Shown here piece by piece: positions 54,401-62,170 of a DNA stretch of 64,000 bases. A program made the position numbers and the translations under genes. The stretch is from WFQV01 sp964611145 (GTDB lineage: Bacteria; Bacteroidota; Ignavibacteria; Ignavibacteriales; Melioribacteraceae): positions 62,001 through 126,000 of the forward strand of contig CAZSYM010000002.1 in assembly GCA_964611145.1 (NCBI GenBank), written 5' to 3'. The notes below the pieces were generated by a model that was not told the DNA's origin, ran no database searches, and saw only the letters and a program-made list of their open reading frames with translations. The stretch's first letter is position 1; each line of letters begins with the position of its first letter.

Positions 54401-54512
54401 TCAGCCTCTTGGCGTGGTAAGTGTGGGAGGGCTTTTGGTATCAACAATTCTCACTCTTTTCGTAATCCCCGCCTTTTATTATTTATTCGAAGGTAGAAAA
54501 GAAGCGCAATAG
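51432..54512 (+). CDS. RND-family efflux pump, HAE1-like
   Basis: A 1026-residue inner-membrane RND transporter with 12 membrane helices and two large periplasmic loops. Motifs are VERPVLTTVTLLLLIIFGAL, NHMPEVEVPYVTVTTVYPGA and, in the second half, IGIVVNNAILMLDYTNQL. In helix 4 the proton-relay pair of AcrB (Asp-Asp) is replaced: residues 406-407 read Ser-Asn in GVLVSNSVVVIEN, and the helix-10 lysine is Asn. This marks a divergent subfamily, with coupling that may differ. It closes the TetR-TolC-MFP-RND operon. Substrate unknown. Confidence 0.93.
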   Translation: MFLAKISVERPVLTTVTLLLLIIFGALAFKKLNLNHMPEVEVPYVTVTTVYPGAGPKEIETLITKKIEDAVSTISEIEKIESYNLDGAAITILEFKLTKDVNVANQEVKDKVDQIINQLPSDAKKPIVQKIDISAFPIMDLILSGNNVDPRELRHLAATKLKDRFSQIAGVADVKITGGEEREIRIALDNKTVYENFISLPQMLGILGAQNIDLPSGTFKISDLEYSVREKGKFRSIEEIRDLQVPTPFGNKRLGQIASVKDTSKEVRQRTIFFDAETGISDSSAVRLSIIKATDGNEVRVSDAVRKILPEIQASLPEGLSLKIVSDKSDYTRASVNDTTTNILLGIILTSIILYLFLFNIRSTLIVALSMPASIIATFLLFDWFDMSLNIMSLMGISVSVGVLVSNSVVVIENIFRHKYLGNAPKEAALKGTTEVAVAVLAATLTNVIVFLPIANMQSMVGRFLKELALAATFSTLFSLFFSFTLTPMLASLMIRKDAAIGRLTKKMDEFYRSWDEFYRRVLRLSLKNKFISIAIILFAFILFVLSVVIYAPKIGFDMIPNADNGEIQITVELPPEYNIRETGRVLKTMEDKIKNYPGVVNIITELGKTNDMNTGTNLARMDVNLVPVSERDKKLDYYISSFVKDFSDIPNARLVTVDYKSFTAKNGAPIQFFLMGQDMETLEKLKDTVLAKIHDVPGLINLDQSSRAGKPEVTVIPNRNMLAETGITAQEIALTLRAALEGITASKYFEKGDEYDIVLTMNDESVNTPEKIGNISIPSRRGVMYRISQLATLKFTKGYSKLLHRDKYLAIQFTGAPAPGVPLGNVTDEIGKRLKTIQLPAGYKIKWGGMVTMMHDMVSDMRFAFILAMILTYLLLAAILESFVQPIFILLTVPLAIIGVLASLYYTNISFAITSLMAIIMLIGIVVNNAILMLDYTNQLVRSKGMKVKDALIEACPTKLKPIIMSTLAIILGMLPLAIGIGSAGVEMRQPLGVVSVGGLLVSTILTLFVIPAFYYLFEGRKEAQ

Positions 54513-54520
54513 CTACTCCT

Positions 54521-54552
54521 CTTCTCCCCCGGTTCTAACGCCGGGGGAGAAG
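54521..54552. terminator. Bidirectional terminator between convergent genes
   Basis: A 12-bp GC-rich perfect stem (cttctcccccgg / ccgggggagaag, 8-nt loop) between the RND pump and the transglutaminase-like gene. Confidence 0.8.
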
Positions 54553-54565
54553 TAGTTAAATAAAT

Positions 54566-56119
54566 TTACCACCAAATCTGTTTACCATTTTCATCTACAG
54601 TAAAAATTCTTTCGTCCAATCGGGAATTTTCCGCTTTTAGCCAAAGCAAAGCGTTCGAAGGGACATTTTCAAATTCGAGCGGTTTCCCTTCGGCTTTCTT
54701 AACTCCGATGGATTTCCAACCGTCATTCCAGTAAAACAATTCATATCTCTTGCCCACAACAAAGAAGGCTTTTTCAATATTGTCCGTCGCATTAACGGTG
54801 ATTTTTCTTGTAGTGGAAACCAATTTAACCTTCCGCATCTTATTTTCATCGGGAACAAGCTCTTTTACATTGCCTTGTTTATCGAGAATAAAAGGATAAC
54901 CGGCTGGAATAATCTCCCCGTTTTTAAAATAGGAAGGCAAATAAGCTATATCCAATCCCATATTTTTAAAAACCACTTTATCGCCAAGCAATTTTCCCCA
55001 ATTAATTGCTTTCCATTCTCCGGTATTAAACACGCATATATAAGCAAAGCTAACACTATCGGGAGGATTCTTTTTAAGACGAATATGCACATCGCTCACC
55101 GGGACGTAATCGCTTGTAACGTCAACAATATTAGCTCGGTTAATATACGGCGGCGCTTTTTCATAGGCTGGTTTAATTTCTGCAAGGGAATTTTTCTGTT
55201 TAGCGAAAGTTTTCCGATAAACTTTTGCAAGGGCTTGTCCCAATTTATATTTACCCGGGTCGGCACCGCCACCCATAAAAATGATAGGCTTACCCGTTTT
55301 GTCTATCACTGTATTCCACGCATGATTATTGCCCGTCTTCGCCCAGTATGGAGTAAAATCGCTGGTAACCGGCACACCCATAGAACGCATAGCGTAAATA
55401 GCCAGATTGGTCATATCCTCGCAACGCCCCATTTTATTTCTGAGCATATCGCTTAAACCTTGATCGGTTGATTGTCTATAAAAACGGGAATCAAATTTAA
55501 ACCACGAACGGAGATCCTTGTTTATAAGAGCGCATGCTTCCACCGGATCTGCTTTGTCTTTCACGGAATCAGCCACCCATTGATATTTTTTCCAAAAATA
55601 AGAACGCCAATTTTCCAAAGGTTCATTAGAACCACGGTAAGGCAAAATATATTCACAAAATTGTTTAAAAGAAATATGATGAGCCCATGGAAATTTTCTC
55701 CACGCTTTGAATGCCAAGTCAATATTGTTAATCAAAAAATCCGATGTTATTACTTCATAATCGTATATGGCGCTATCGCGCACATTTTTTATAGGTCCAT
55801 AAATAGCTTCGAGTGAATCCCATGCGGCAACCATTGCCGTATAATTCGGATAGTCCAGAACATTAAAATGCATATCTTTTCCGGTAGAATCCGCAACGAT
55901 AAAATGCACATAGGATTGCTCTTCCATGTTTCCGATTAAAAAGTAAGCCGCTTTTAATTTCAAGGAATCCCTTTCATGCTTTGAATAATGTTCAATCACT
56001 TTCCGTAACTCCGCGGCGTTCTTTCCCGCTTTATCCAGAACATTCCGAACTTCCACGGGAATTTTGTTTTGAGCAAAAACGCTACTTAAGAATAGCAAAT
56101 AGACCAGTAATTTCTTCAT
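54566..56119 (-). CDS. Exported transglutaminase-like protein
   Basis: A 517-residue secreted protein (signal MKKLLVYLLFLSSVFAQ). A papain-like transglutaminase core lies at about residues 190-280, with the catalytic triad candidates Cys233 (KMGRCEDMTNLAIYAMRSMG), His266 (GNNHAWNTVID) and Asp273. The C-terminal half (about 320-517) has beta-rich motifs including KAEGKPLEFENVPSNALLWL. This looks like the Bacteroidota transglutaminase-domain proteins of unknown substrate. It follows the DUF5683-like gene on the same strand after 8 bp, so the two may be co-transcribed. Confidence 0.86.
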   Translation of the reverse strand: MKKLLVYLLFLSSVFAQNKIPVEVRNVLDKAGKNAAELRKVIEHYSKHERDSLKLKAAYFLIGNMEEQSYVHFIVADSTGKDMHFNVLDYPNYTAMVAAWDSLEAIYGPIKNVRDSAIYDYEVITSDFLINNIDLAFKAWRKFPWAHHISFKQFCEYILPYRGSNEPLENWRSYFWKKYQWVADSVKDKADPVEACALINKDLRSWFKFDSRFYRQSTDQGLSDMLRNKMGRCEDMTNLAIYAMRSMGVPVTSDFTPYWAKTGNNHAWNTVIDKTGKPIIFMGGGADPGKYKLGQALAKVYRKTFAKQKNSLAEIKPAYEKAPPYINRANIVDVTSDYVPVSDVHIRLKKNPPDSVSFAYICVFNTGEWKAINWGKLLGDKVVFKNMGLDIAYLPSYFKNGEIIPAGYPFILDKQGNVKELVPDENKMRKVKLVSTTRKITVNATDNIEKAFFVVGKRYELFYWNDGWKSIGVKKAEGKPLEFENVPSNALLWLKAENSRLDERIFTVDENGKQIWW

Positions 56120-56127
56120 TTTATTCC

Positions 56128-56703
56128 TCAGAATCTTATTTTAACTTTCACTCCAGGAATCAGATCGCCATTAAGAAAAGAGACATCGGGAGCAACTTCC
56201 CCACGCATTTTAATTCCATACTTGTAAAGAATTTCATTTCTTTCTTTGGAAATCACCCAGTCCGCATGCGCCCAGTCAAAAGAAAAAGCAAGAGCGTTGA
56301 TACCAAATCCCGCTAAAAACAATATAAAATTTCTCTGGGAGCGATCTTCCACCTCGTCCTTTTGTGCAATTGCAGAAAAGAAATTGAGAGTATTTACATA
56401 GTTCACTTCGTCCAAAAGTCCATAAAGCATTAACCCCATTCCTATTGAACGCGTTACAACAATATACCAACCTTCTTTTTCGTGGGAGGCATAAAAATGT
56501 AAATACCCGGGAATAAGCGCCGAGGCAAAAATTCTCTGCCATGAAATTTCCCTCTGCAGCTTAAGAAATTCCTCATAGGTCATTCCCTCCGGTATTGGTG
56601 CAAGTTCTTTGACCCCGTTTTTCCATGAATGGGTCGAAATTGTTTGAGCGGAAAGCATACTGGTAAACAACAAAATTCCCATTATCAAGAACATTTTTCT
56701 CAT
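56128..56703 (-). CDS. Small envelope protein, DUF5683-like
   Basis: About 191 residues with a signal-like N-terminus (MRKMFLIMGILLFTSMLSAQ) and two or three more hydrophobic segments (IFASALIPGYLHFYASHEKE, MGLMLYGLLDE and FILFLAGFGINALAFSFDWAHA, as separate stretches). The ALIPGYLHFY..hEKEG pattern resembles DUF5683 membrane proteins of Bacteroidota. Function unknown. ATG 56703 is chosen, because the longer frame adds a non-signal extension. Confidence 0.68.
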   Translation of the reverse strand: MRKMFLIMGILLFTSMLSAQTISTHSWKNGVKELAPIPEGMTYEEFLKLQREISWQRIFASALIPGYLHFYASHEKEGWYIVVTRSIGMGLMLYGLLDEVNYVNTLNFFSAIAQKDEVEDRSQRNFILFLAGFGINALAFSFDWAHADWVISKERNEILYKYGIKMRGEVAPDVSFLNGDLIPGVKVKIRF

Positions 56704-56781
56704 GGTAACTCCAAATTGTTTTAATTCTAACATTCAAGTTAATAAATTAAAAATTTTATGTCTCCAAAAATTTAAAACAAT

Positions 56782-56803
56782 AAAGCCGCCCTTCGGCGGC
56801 TTT
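56782..56803 (-). terminator. Terminator of DUF2202 gene
   Basis: Perfect stem aaagccgcc / ggcggcttt around CTTC downstream of the minus-strand DUF2202 stop. On that strand it is followed by the weak T-run ATTGTTTTA. Confidence 0.75.
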
Positions 56804-56825
56804 AAAAACATAATGAATTAGAAGA

Positions 56826-58016
56826 CTAAGGATTTATTATTCTCTCGTATGTTTCCTTATCAAGATATTGAGGTTCATAAACAACGCCTTTAGCCTTTAG
56901 ATTTCTTACAAATGCTCTAAGATGAGCTTCCGACCCCTTTTCAAGGCGAGAAAATACTCTCGTTATTCTCGGATGGTCTTTTGTCGTTTCCATTCTCTCA
57001 AACAAATCCAGTATATCGATTTCTTCGATACCCGCCCCCACTTTCAAAGCCTCGATGTCCGACGCAGAACCTTTCGCAATCAACGTATCGTAAAGATTCT
57101 GTAAATCCGAATTCTGAAATTCGCCTATTTTCTCTCCTTTAGCTGGGTCTTCCACTCCATAATATCTGAGTAATCTTTTTATCGCATTCATATGGACTTG
57201 CTCCGATTTGCTGATGTGTCTAAAGATTCTCAGACCATTTTCTTTATAAAAAGTAATGTAAACATCGCGGGCAAGTTTTTCCTCTTCCCTCATATACTGC
57301 AAAGCGGCTTTTTCCTCATCGCTCAAAGTAGAATCAGTGGGATTCGGAAAGACATGTCGTCCGTTAATTATTCTTTGGAATGTATCCTCATCCAGATAAG
57401 AAGGCGTATAAGCCACACCGCGAACCTTCAAATTCCCTACGAAAGCACGCAAGTGATTTTCGGAAGCCTTTTCAAGGCGTTTGTAAATTGCCACAATATC
57501 TTTGTAGTTCGAGGCTTCATCTATTCTTTCCAATAAATCGACTATATCCTTCTCCTCAATCAATGCTCCGACTTTCAAAGCCTCGGCACCGGAAGCATTT
57601 CCCTGCTCAACCAAAGTTGTAAAAAGCTCCTTAAGCTCCTGATTCTGGAACGCTCCTATACTATTATCCGTTACTGGGTCTTCGATTCCGTATCTATCCA
57701 ACAAAAATTTAATGGCACGCATATGGATTTGCTCGGATTTAGATATGTTAGCAAAAACTCTGTAATGATAAGTGTTATTCATCATAATATAAACATCGCG
57801 GGCAAGTTTTTCCTCCTCCCTCATGTATTGCAATCCCTCTGCAACATCGGTGTTAATTGTATCGCTCTGCACCGGCATTTCTTCCAACAGTTTCGCTAAA
57901 GATTCCGTTGAATAATTGTCCGTCTTTGGAACAACGCTTCCGGAATCATTGCACGCATAGAATCCAAGTGCGAATACTCCTAAAACCACCAAAAAAGCTA
58001 TTTTTTTGACTAACAT
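56826..58016 (-). CDS. Tandem DUF2202 ferritin-like lipoprotein
   Basis: A 396-residue lipoprotein (MLVKKIAFLVVLGVFALGFYACN, lipobox FYAC; only the end quoted is the key part) with two DUF2202 domains in tandem. LQYMREEEKLARDVYI occurs at about residues 62-77 and again at about 239-254, each followed by ISKSEQ(I/V)HM and a FxxLxxxGNAS/GSAS-like turn. The offset is about 177 residues, so this is a clear internal duplication. DUF2202 is a ferritin-like four-helix domain, and the EEEK ... SEQxHM residues could form a metal site. Function is unknown; envelope location is inferred. Confidence 0.88.
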   Translation of the reverse strand: MLVKKIAFLVVLGVFALGFYACNDSGSVVPKTDNYSTESLAKLLEEMPVQSDTINTDVAEGLQYMREEEKLARDVYIMMNNTYHYRVFANISKSEQIHMRAIKFLLDRYGIEDPVTDNSIGAFQNQELKELFTTLVEQGNASGAEALKVGALIEEKDIVDLLERIDEASNYKDIVAIYKRLEKASENHLRAFVGNLKVRGVAYTPSYLDEDTFQRIINGRHVFPNPTDSTLSDEEKAALQYMREEEKLARDVYITFYKENGLRIFRHISKSEQVHMNAIKRLLRYYGVEDPAKGEKIGEFQNSDLQNLYDTLIAKGSASDIEALKVGAGIEEIDILDLFERMETTKDHPRITRVFSRLEKGSEAHLRAFVRNLKAKGVVYEPQYLDKETYERIINP

Positions 58017-58194
58017 ATTTCCTCCTCAAGATTATTTTTGTTTGCTTATTTGACAGACTTAAGAGGGGAATGGTTTAATTAAAAAATAGTGCTCCAAAAT
58101 TCATGCGATTGAGTTACTTAAATTTGAAATGGGATTATAGTTTTATTAGTTTTGAAATCAAATTTTTGTTCATTTAAGAAATGTCCAAAATGTT

Positions 58195-58267
58195 GCGGGT
58201 GTAGCTCAGTTGGTAGAGCATCAGCTTCCCAAGCTGAGGGTCACGGGTTCGAGTCCCGCCACCCGCT
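58195..58267 (+). tRNA. tRNA-Gly (CCC)
   Basis: A 73-nt cloverleaf. Acceptor GCGGGTG pairs with CACCCGC. The anticodon stem tcagc/gctga closes TTCCCAA, giving anticodon CCC, and the T-arm is GGTTCGAGTCC. Discriminator T; no encoded CCA. Confidence 0.94.
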
Positions 58268-58348
58268 CTTTGAATTTTGATTATTCGAGAAAAAATTCTA
58301 TAATTGCAATTCGATTTTTGAAATTTTGCTTGTTCATTTCGAACTTAT

Positions 58349-58423
58349 GGGAACTTAGCTCAGCTGGTTCAGAGCACCTGCCTTACAAGCAGGGGGTCAG
58401 AGGTTCGAATCCTCTAGTTCCCA
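58349..58423 (+). tRNA. tRNA-Val (TAC)
   Basis: A 75-nt cloverleaf. Acceptor GGGAACT pairs with AGTTCCC. The anticodon stem cctgc/gcagg closes CTTACAA, giving anticodon TAC. Discriminator A; no encoded CCA. It is 81 bp after tRNA-Gly and probably co-transcribed with it. Confidence 0.95.
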
Positions 58424-58432
58424 CTTCGTCTA

Positions 58433-58468
58433 AGCCTTGTAAGTAAATGACTTGCAAGGCTTTTTTAT
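58433..58468 (+). terminator. Terminator of the tRNA-Gly/Val pair
   Basis: A 12-bp stem (agccttgtaagt / acttgcaaggct, one wobble pair) and a T-run. Confidence 0.85.
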
Positions 58469-58657
58469 TTTAAAGAAAAATACATAAGGCGGAATCTATA
58501 ACACACTTTGTAACACAACTGCACTTAAACTTGCCCATTTCCCCTAACGACGGCACTCTGGCAAAAATGGCTTTCCCTACTTACCCAAAATTCTAAACAG
58601 CTCCCAGGAACTTCACAATTTACATGATTATCAGCCCGAATCCTAATTAATTTTGCA

Positions 58658-58695
58658 TCCGAACCTTTTCGCATTCTTTTCACTGTTTACTGTTC
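58658..58695. repeat. Direct repeat A, left of TA2
   Basis: tccgaaccttttcgcattct followed by tttcactgtttactgtt. It matches 59597-59633 with a few mismatches. Confidence 0.85.
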
Positions 58696-58777
58696 TCCGA
58701 ACCTCTGTGCCTTTATCTACGATTTACAAAATACAATCTTAAAATACGGAGGGAATGCCTTGAAATATTGCTTTATT

Positions 58778-58809
58778 GATTGCCAATACGTATATTTGAT
58801 ATGGCAATC
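58778..58809 (+). promoter_or_regulatory. Inverted-repeat operator before DUF6364/PIN genes
   Basis: gattgcca and tggcaatc are perfect inverted repeats 16 bp apart, with palindrome atacgtat between them, 24 bp before the antitoxin ATG. This is the normal place for autorepression by an antitoxin. Binding is inferred. Confidence 0.6.
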
Positions 58810-58832
58810 ATACGTAACAAAGACAAATTGTT

Positions 58833-59087
58833 ATGAACACAAAATTAACCCTTAAGCTCAATAAAAAAATCATCGAGAGAGCCAAGCGGTACGCTCAAAA
58901 AAACAAGCAAAGCCTTTCCGGTATGGTGGAGAACTATTTCGAAATAATTGCCAACAGCGAAACTCCCAATGAGGAGCACGAAATTTCCCCAAATGTTCTT
59001 GAGCTTTCCGGAATCATTAAATTGTCAAATGATGTTAATGTGAAAGAATTATACGGCAAACATCTCGAAGAAAAATATTCAAAATGA
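58833..59087 (+). CDS. DUF6364-family antitoxin candidate
   Basis: An 84-residue protein: an N-terminal ribbon-helix-helix-like strand (KLTLKLNKKIIERAKRYAQK) and a helix with NKQSLSGMVENYFEII, then a flexible acidic tail. This matches DUF6364, usually found as antitoxin before PIN-domain toxins. It overlaps the PIN gene by 4 bp (ATGA). No good SD, so it may be a leaderless or weakly initiated ORF. Confidence 0.85.
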   Translation: MNTKLTLKLNKKIIERAKRYAQKNKQSLSGMVENYFEIIANSETPNEEHEISPNVLELSGIIKLSNDVNVKELYGKHLEEKYSK

Positions 59088-59506
59088 AAAAGATTTTTAT
59101 AGATTCCGATATTATACTGGATTTACTTGCCAAACGTGAACCCCACTATATTTATTCCGCTAAATTATTTACGTTGATTGACCAAGGAAAACTTACCGCA
59201 TATACCTCCCCGATCGTATTTGCAAATCTCCACTATCTACTGAAGAAAAACTCTTCCAATTCCCTTGCATTAAAAAATCTAAGAAAATTGAAAACCTTCC
59301 TGAATGTTTTACCGGTTGACGAAAGAGTAATCGAGCAATCCTTAAATTCAGAGTTTAACGATTTTGAAGATGCGATCCAATATTTTACCGCCGTAAACAA
59401 TGGAATTAAAATCATTCTAACCAGAAACAAAACGGATTATAAAAAAAGTAAAATTCTTATCTTAACCGCGGAAGAGTTTTTAAAAACCTTAAAGACGATT
59501 AAATAA
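59084..59506 (+). CDS. PIN-domain toxin (VapC-like)
   Basis: A 140-residue PIN-fold protein. The metal-binding acids are in FIDSDIILDLLAKREPHY, NDFEDAIQYF and TRNKTDYKKS, the order typical of VapC-type RNases that cut initiator tRNA or rRNA. Paired with the DUF6364 protein by a 4-bp overlap. Toxicity is expected from the family, not shown. Confidence 0.93.
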   Translation: MKKIFIDSDIILDLLAKREPHYIYSAKLFTLIDQGKLTAYTSPIVFANLHYLLKKNSSNSLALKNLRKLKTFLNVLPVDERVIEQSLNSEFNDFEDAIQYFTAVNNGIKIILTRNKTDYKKSKILILTAEEFLKTLKTIK

Positions 59507-59596
59507 AGTCCTCTTGCCGTGTACCACCAAACCAATAATCGAAGATGAGGGAAGTCAGATTACACGGATTTCCACGACGACTTTATGCCCTTTGCC

Positions 59597-59633
59597 TCCG
59601 AACCTCTTCGCATTCTTTTCACTGTTCACTGTT
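59597..59633. repeat. Direct repeat B, right of TA2
   Basis: tccgaacctcttcgcattct then tttcactgttcactgtt, a near copy of 58658-58695. It lies about 90 bp after the PIN stop. Confidence 0.85.
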
Positions 59634-59691
59634 AGTTGTTCACTGTCTCCGCACTTTACCCATGTGTCCCTCTCTTATTTCCAATATTTCT

Positions 59692-59699
59692 TATCTTTG
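59692..59699 (+). promoter_or_regulatory. Possible Bacteroidota-type -7 box (TATCTTTG)
   Basis: TATCTTTG matches TAnnTTTG and lies 20 bp before the permease ATG, giving a short leader. A -33 element is not clear. Confidence 0.38.
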
Positions 59700-59719
59700 T
59701 ACTTTAATTTGGGAAAGAA

Positions 59720-60943
59720 ATGAAATTCTCTTTATTCATTCTAAAGAAAATAATAAAATCCAAATCGGGGAGAAATTTTTTCTCCTTTATTCCCCTTATT
59801 TCCATCTCGGGTATTGCTTTGGGAGTAGGAATATTGATTCTTGCGCTCTCCGTATTATACGGTTTTGAAAACACAATCGAAGAAAAAATAATTGACTTCA
59901 CCAGCCATATTACCATCAGCGGTTTCAGCGGGAAAAATCTTCCCTCGAACAAAGAATTAACGGATTCAATTTCGACGCTTTGCCAACCGTATATTAACAG
60001 CATTTCGCCTTTTCTTTCAAAGAACGCAATTATCAAGCACGGAAAATTCAGCGAAGGAATTTTAATAGAAGGCATCTCGCCACGGAAAGACAACTCGAAC
60101 ATAAAACGATTTTTAATCAAAGGGAAATATTTTTCCGGCGATAGCTCCCGAAATGAAATAATAATCGGAGAAAAACTTGCGGAGAAATTGTTTCTCAAAA
60201 CAGGCGAAAAAATAACCTTGTTTACATTACGCAACGATCGTCCGCCCTCGTTCGACAATCCCCCCGCTATCGACAATTTCACCGTAATCGGCATATATCG
60301 TAGTGGTATGGCGGAATACGACGACGCAAAAGCCTACACCACTTTGTCCACACTGCAGGAAATCACCGATTTACAAGGGTTTATTTCCGGCTATTACATA
60401 AAAGTCAATAATATCAAGGCAATTCCCTTGATTGTTTTCAGACTCCAGGAACGACTCGGTTATCCGTATTACGTCAGGGATTTTCATTCGACGCATAGAA
60501 ACATTTTTACATGGCTCGAACTGCAGAAAAAGCCCGTACCGTTGATATTCGGGCTTATTATCCTCGTAGCCGCATTCAATATTATCGGCGCTCTGTTAAT
60601 GAACATACTCCAAAAGCTTGAAATGATTGGTATTCTTCGTACCCTTGGCGCCACAAAGAAAATGATAAAAAGCGTTTTCCTCGTTCAGGGTGTATTCTAT
60701 TCCTTGGTTGGAATCGTGCTGGGTAACCTGTTTGCTTACACCATAAGTTTGCTTCAATTGAAATTCAAAATAATCAGCCTGCCCGCGTCGGTCTATTTTA
60801 TATCCTCCGCACCGATTTACATCGATTGGAAAATTTACCTTGCTGTTTCGCTTATTACTTTTTTGCTTGTTACCGTTACTTCTCTTATTCCCAGCAACAT
60901 TGCTTCCAAACTTCAACCCATAAAGGCATTGAGGTTCGAATGA
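59720..60943 (+). CDS. LolC/E-family ABC permease 1
   Basis: A 407-residue permease of the lipoprotein-release (FtsX/MacB-like) ABC family: an N-terminal membrane helix (PLISISGIALGVGILILALS), a ~230-residue periplasmic domain, and three C-terminal helices including ILVAAFNIIGALLMNILQKL and MIGILRTLGATKKMIKSVFL (separate). With the next permease and ATPase it forms a LolCDE-like complex that lifts lipoproteins out of the inner membrane. An alternative is a MacB/FtsX-like exporter. Overlap of 4 bp (ATGA) with permease 2. Confidence 0.9.
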   Translation: MKFSLFILKKIIKSKSGRNFFSFIPLISISGIALGVGILILALSVLYGFENTIEEKIIDFTSHITISGFSGKNLPSNKELTDSISTLCQPYINSISPFLSKNAIIKHGKFSEGILIEGISPRKDNSNIKRFLIKGKYFSGDSSRNEIIIGEKLAEKLFLKTGEKITLFTLRNDRPPSFDNPPAIDNFTVIGIYRSGMAEYDDAKAYTTLSTLQEITDLQGFISGYYIKVNNIKAIPLIVFRLQERLGYPYYVRDFHSTHRNIFTWLELQKKPVPLIFGLIILVAAFNIIGALLMNILQKLEMIGILRTLGATKKMIKSVFLVQGVFYSLVGIVLGNLFAYTISLLQLKFKIISLPASVYFISSAPIYIDWKIYLAVSLITFLLVTVTSLIPSNIASKLQPIKALRFE

Positions 60944-62166
60944 CGGAATATTTCATTGCTAAAAGATATTTGCGTTCGAAGCATAAATTGAATTTCATCA
61001 CTATAATCAGCACTTTCTCCATGCTGGGAATAACTATCGGAGTAGCGGCATTGGTAATAGTCCTCTCCGTTTTTAACGGCTTCGGCTCACTCGTGAAAAA
61101 TATCCTGGTCAATTTTGATCCGCATGTGCGCATCACTCTCTTGGACGAAAGCGGTTTCGATAAACTCATAGCCGTAAAAAGAATTTTAGAAAAAGACAAA
61201 AGGATAGAAAGCTTTGCGCCCTTCGTAGAGGGACGTGTTGTAATACTCAAAAAATCGCATTTCGAAATCGTTAACCTGAAAGGTATTACAAAAGCGCTTG
61301 CCCAAAACTCCAAAGGGCTTTCGGAGAGAATCATTTCCGGAACGGCAAATTTAGAAGTGCGAGGAACACCAAAAATAATTTTAGGATTACCCTTGGCTCT
61401 GAAACTCTCGACAAGGGTAGGAGATACGGTCGAAGTTTTTTCTGCAAATCAAATTCAGAAAAGCGCTTTCTCGTTTTCCTTTCCGCACGGCTCGAAGTTC
61501 GTCGTGGGAGGAATATTTGACATAAATAACAAAGAATACGCTTACAAATCCACTTACGCATTATTGACTAATGTCCAGCGAACACTCGGTTACGGCAATA
61601 TTTTCAACGGTTACGAGATTCGACTACACGACATTTCCGAATCGGAAAAGGTAAAGGAAACCCTAAGTGCCGAGCTTCCGCCAAGATTTTTCAAAGTGGA
61701 AACATGGTATGACTTACACAAAAATCTTTACAACGTAATGATGGCGGAACGTTGGGCGGCTTTCTTTCTGCTTTCGATAATAATTGCCGTCGCCACGTTT
61801 AACATATTAACATCTTTGACAATGTCCGTCCTCGAAAAACGCAAAGACATTGCCGTGCTTCGTTCCATGGGTTTAACTCAAAAAGGCGTTAAAAAAATAT
61901 TTATTTATCAAGGTTTTTTCGTGGGACTCATAGGCACTTTAACCGGCTTGCTCCTCGGATTAGCCGCTTGCTATATTCAGATAAATTTCAATGTATATCC
62001 CCTCGATCCGATGAAATACATTATCAACGCTTTACCGGTGGAAATACACATCGCCGACGTAGTAATAATCGGATTGATGTCTTTTCTTTTGACCCTTACG
62101 GCTTCGCTTTACCCGGCGAAAAAAAGTCTTAAAATAAATATTGTTCAAGCAATAAAATGGGAATAA
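60940..62166 (+). CDS. LolC/E-family ABC permease 2
   Basis: About 408 residues, same build as permease 1: helix 1 (LGITIGVAALVIVLSVFNGF), periplasmic domain, and a C-terminal block with MSVLEKRKDIAVLRSMGLTQ and three helices. Two non-identical permeases suggest a LolC plus LolE heterodimer. ATG 60940 is used; a longer frame starting inside permease 1 is not supported. Confidence 0.91.
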   Translation: MTEYFIAKRYLRSKHKLNFITIISTFSMLGITIGVAALVIVLSVFNGFGSLVKNILVNFDPHVRITLLDESGFDKLIAVKRILEKDKRIESFAPFVEGRVVILKKSHFEIVNLKGITKALAQNSKGLSERIISGTANLEVRGTPKIILGLPLALKLSTRVGDTVEVFSANQIQKSAFSFSFPHGSKFVVGGIFDINNKEYAYKSTYALLTNVQRTLGYGNIFNGYEIRLHDISESEKVKETLSAELPPRFFKVETWYDLHKNLYNVMMAERWAAFFLLSIIIAVATFNILTSLTMSVLEKRKDIAVLRSMGLTQKGVKKIFIYQGFFVGLIGTLTGLLLGLAACYIQINFNVYPLDPMKYIINALPVEIHIADVVIIGLMSFLLTLTASLYPAKKSLKINIVQAIKWE

Positions 62167-62170
62167 AACT

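Larger units (their letters stand above)
58469..58832. other. Non-coding region left of DUF6364/PIN module
   Basis: About 360 bp with no gene. It holds repeat copy A (58658-58695), a partial second copy (ctccgaacctctgtgcc at about 58695), and the inverted-repeat operator at 58778-58809. Confidence 0.6.

Noticed and set aside
58195..58468. CRISPR or attachment-site reading of repeated motifs in the tRNA-Gly/Val region
   Set aside because: The similarities are the shared T-arm sequences of two tRNAs; no spaced repeat array and no integrase.
60826..60939. N-terminal extension of LolC/E permease 2 inside permease 1
   Set aside because: Extension has no homology to the family; ATG 60940 gives the normal N-terminus and an ATGA overlap.
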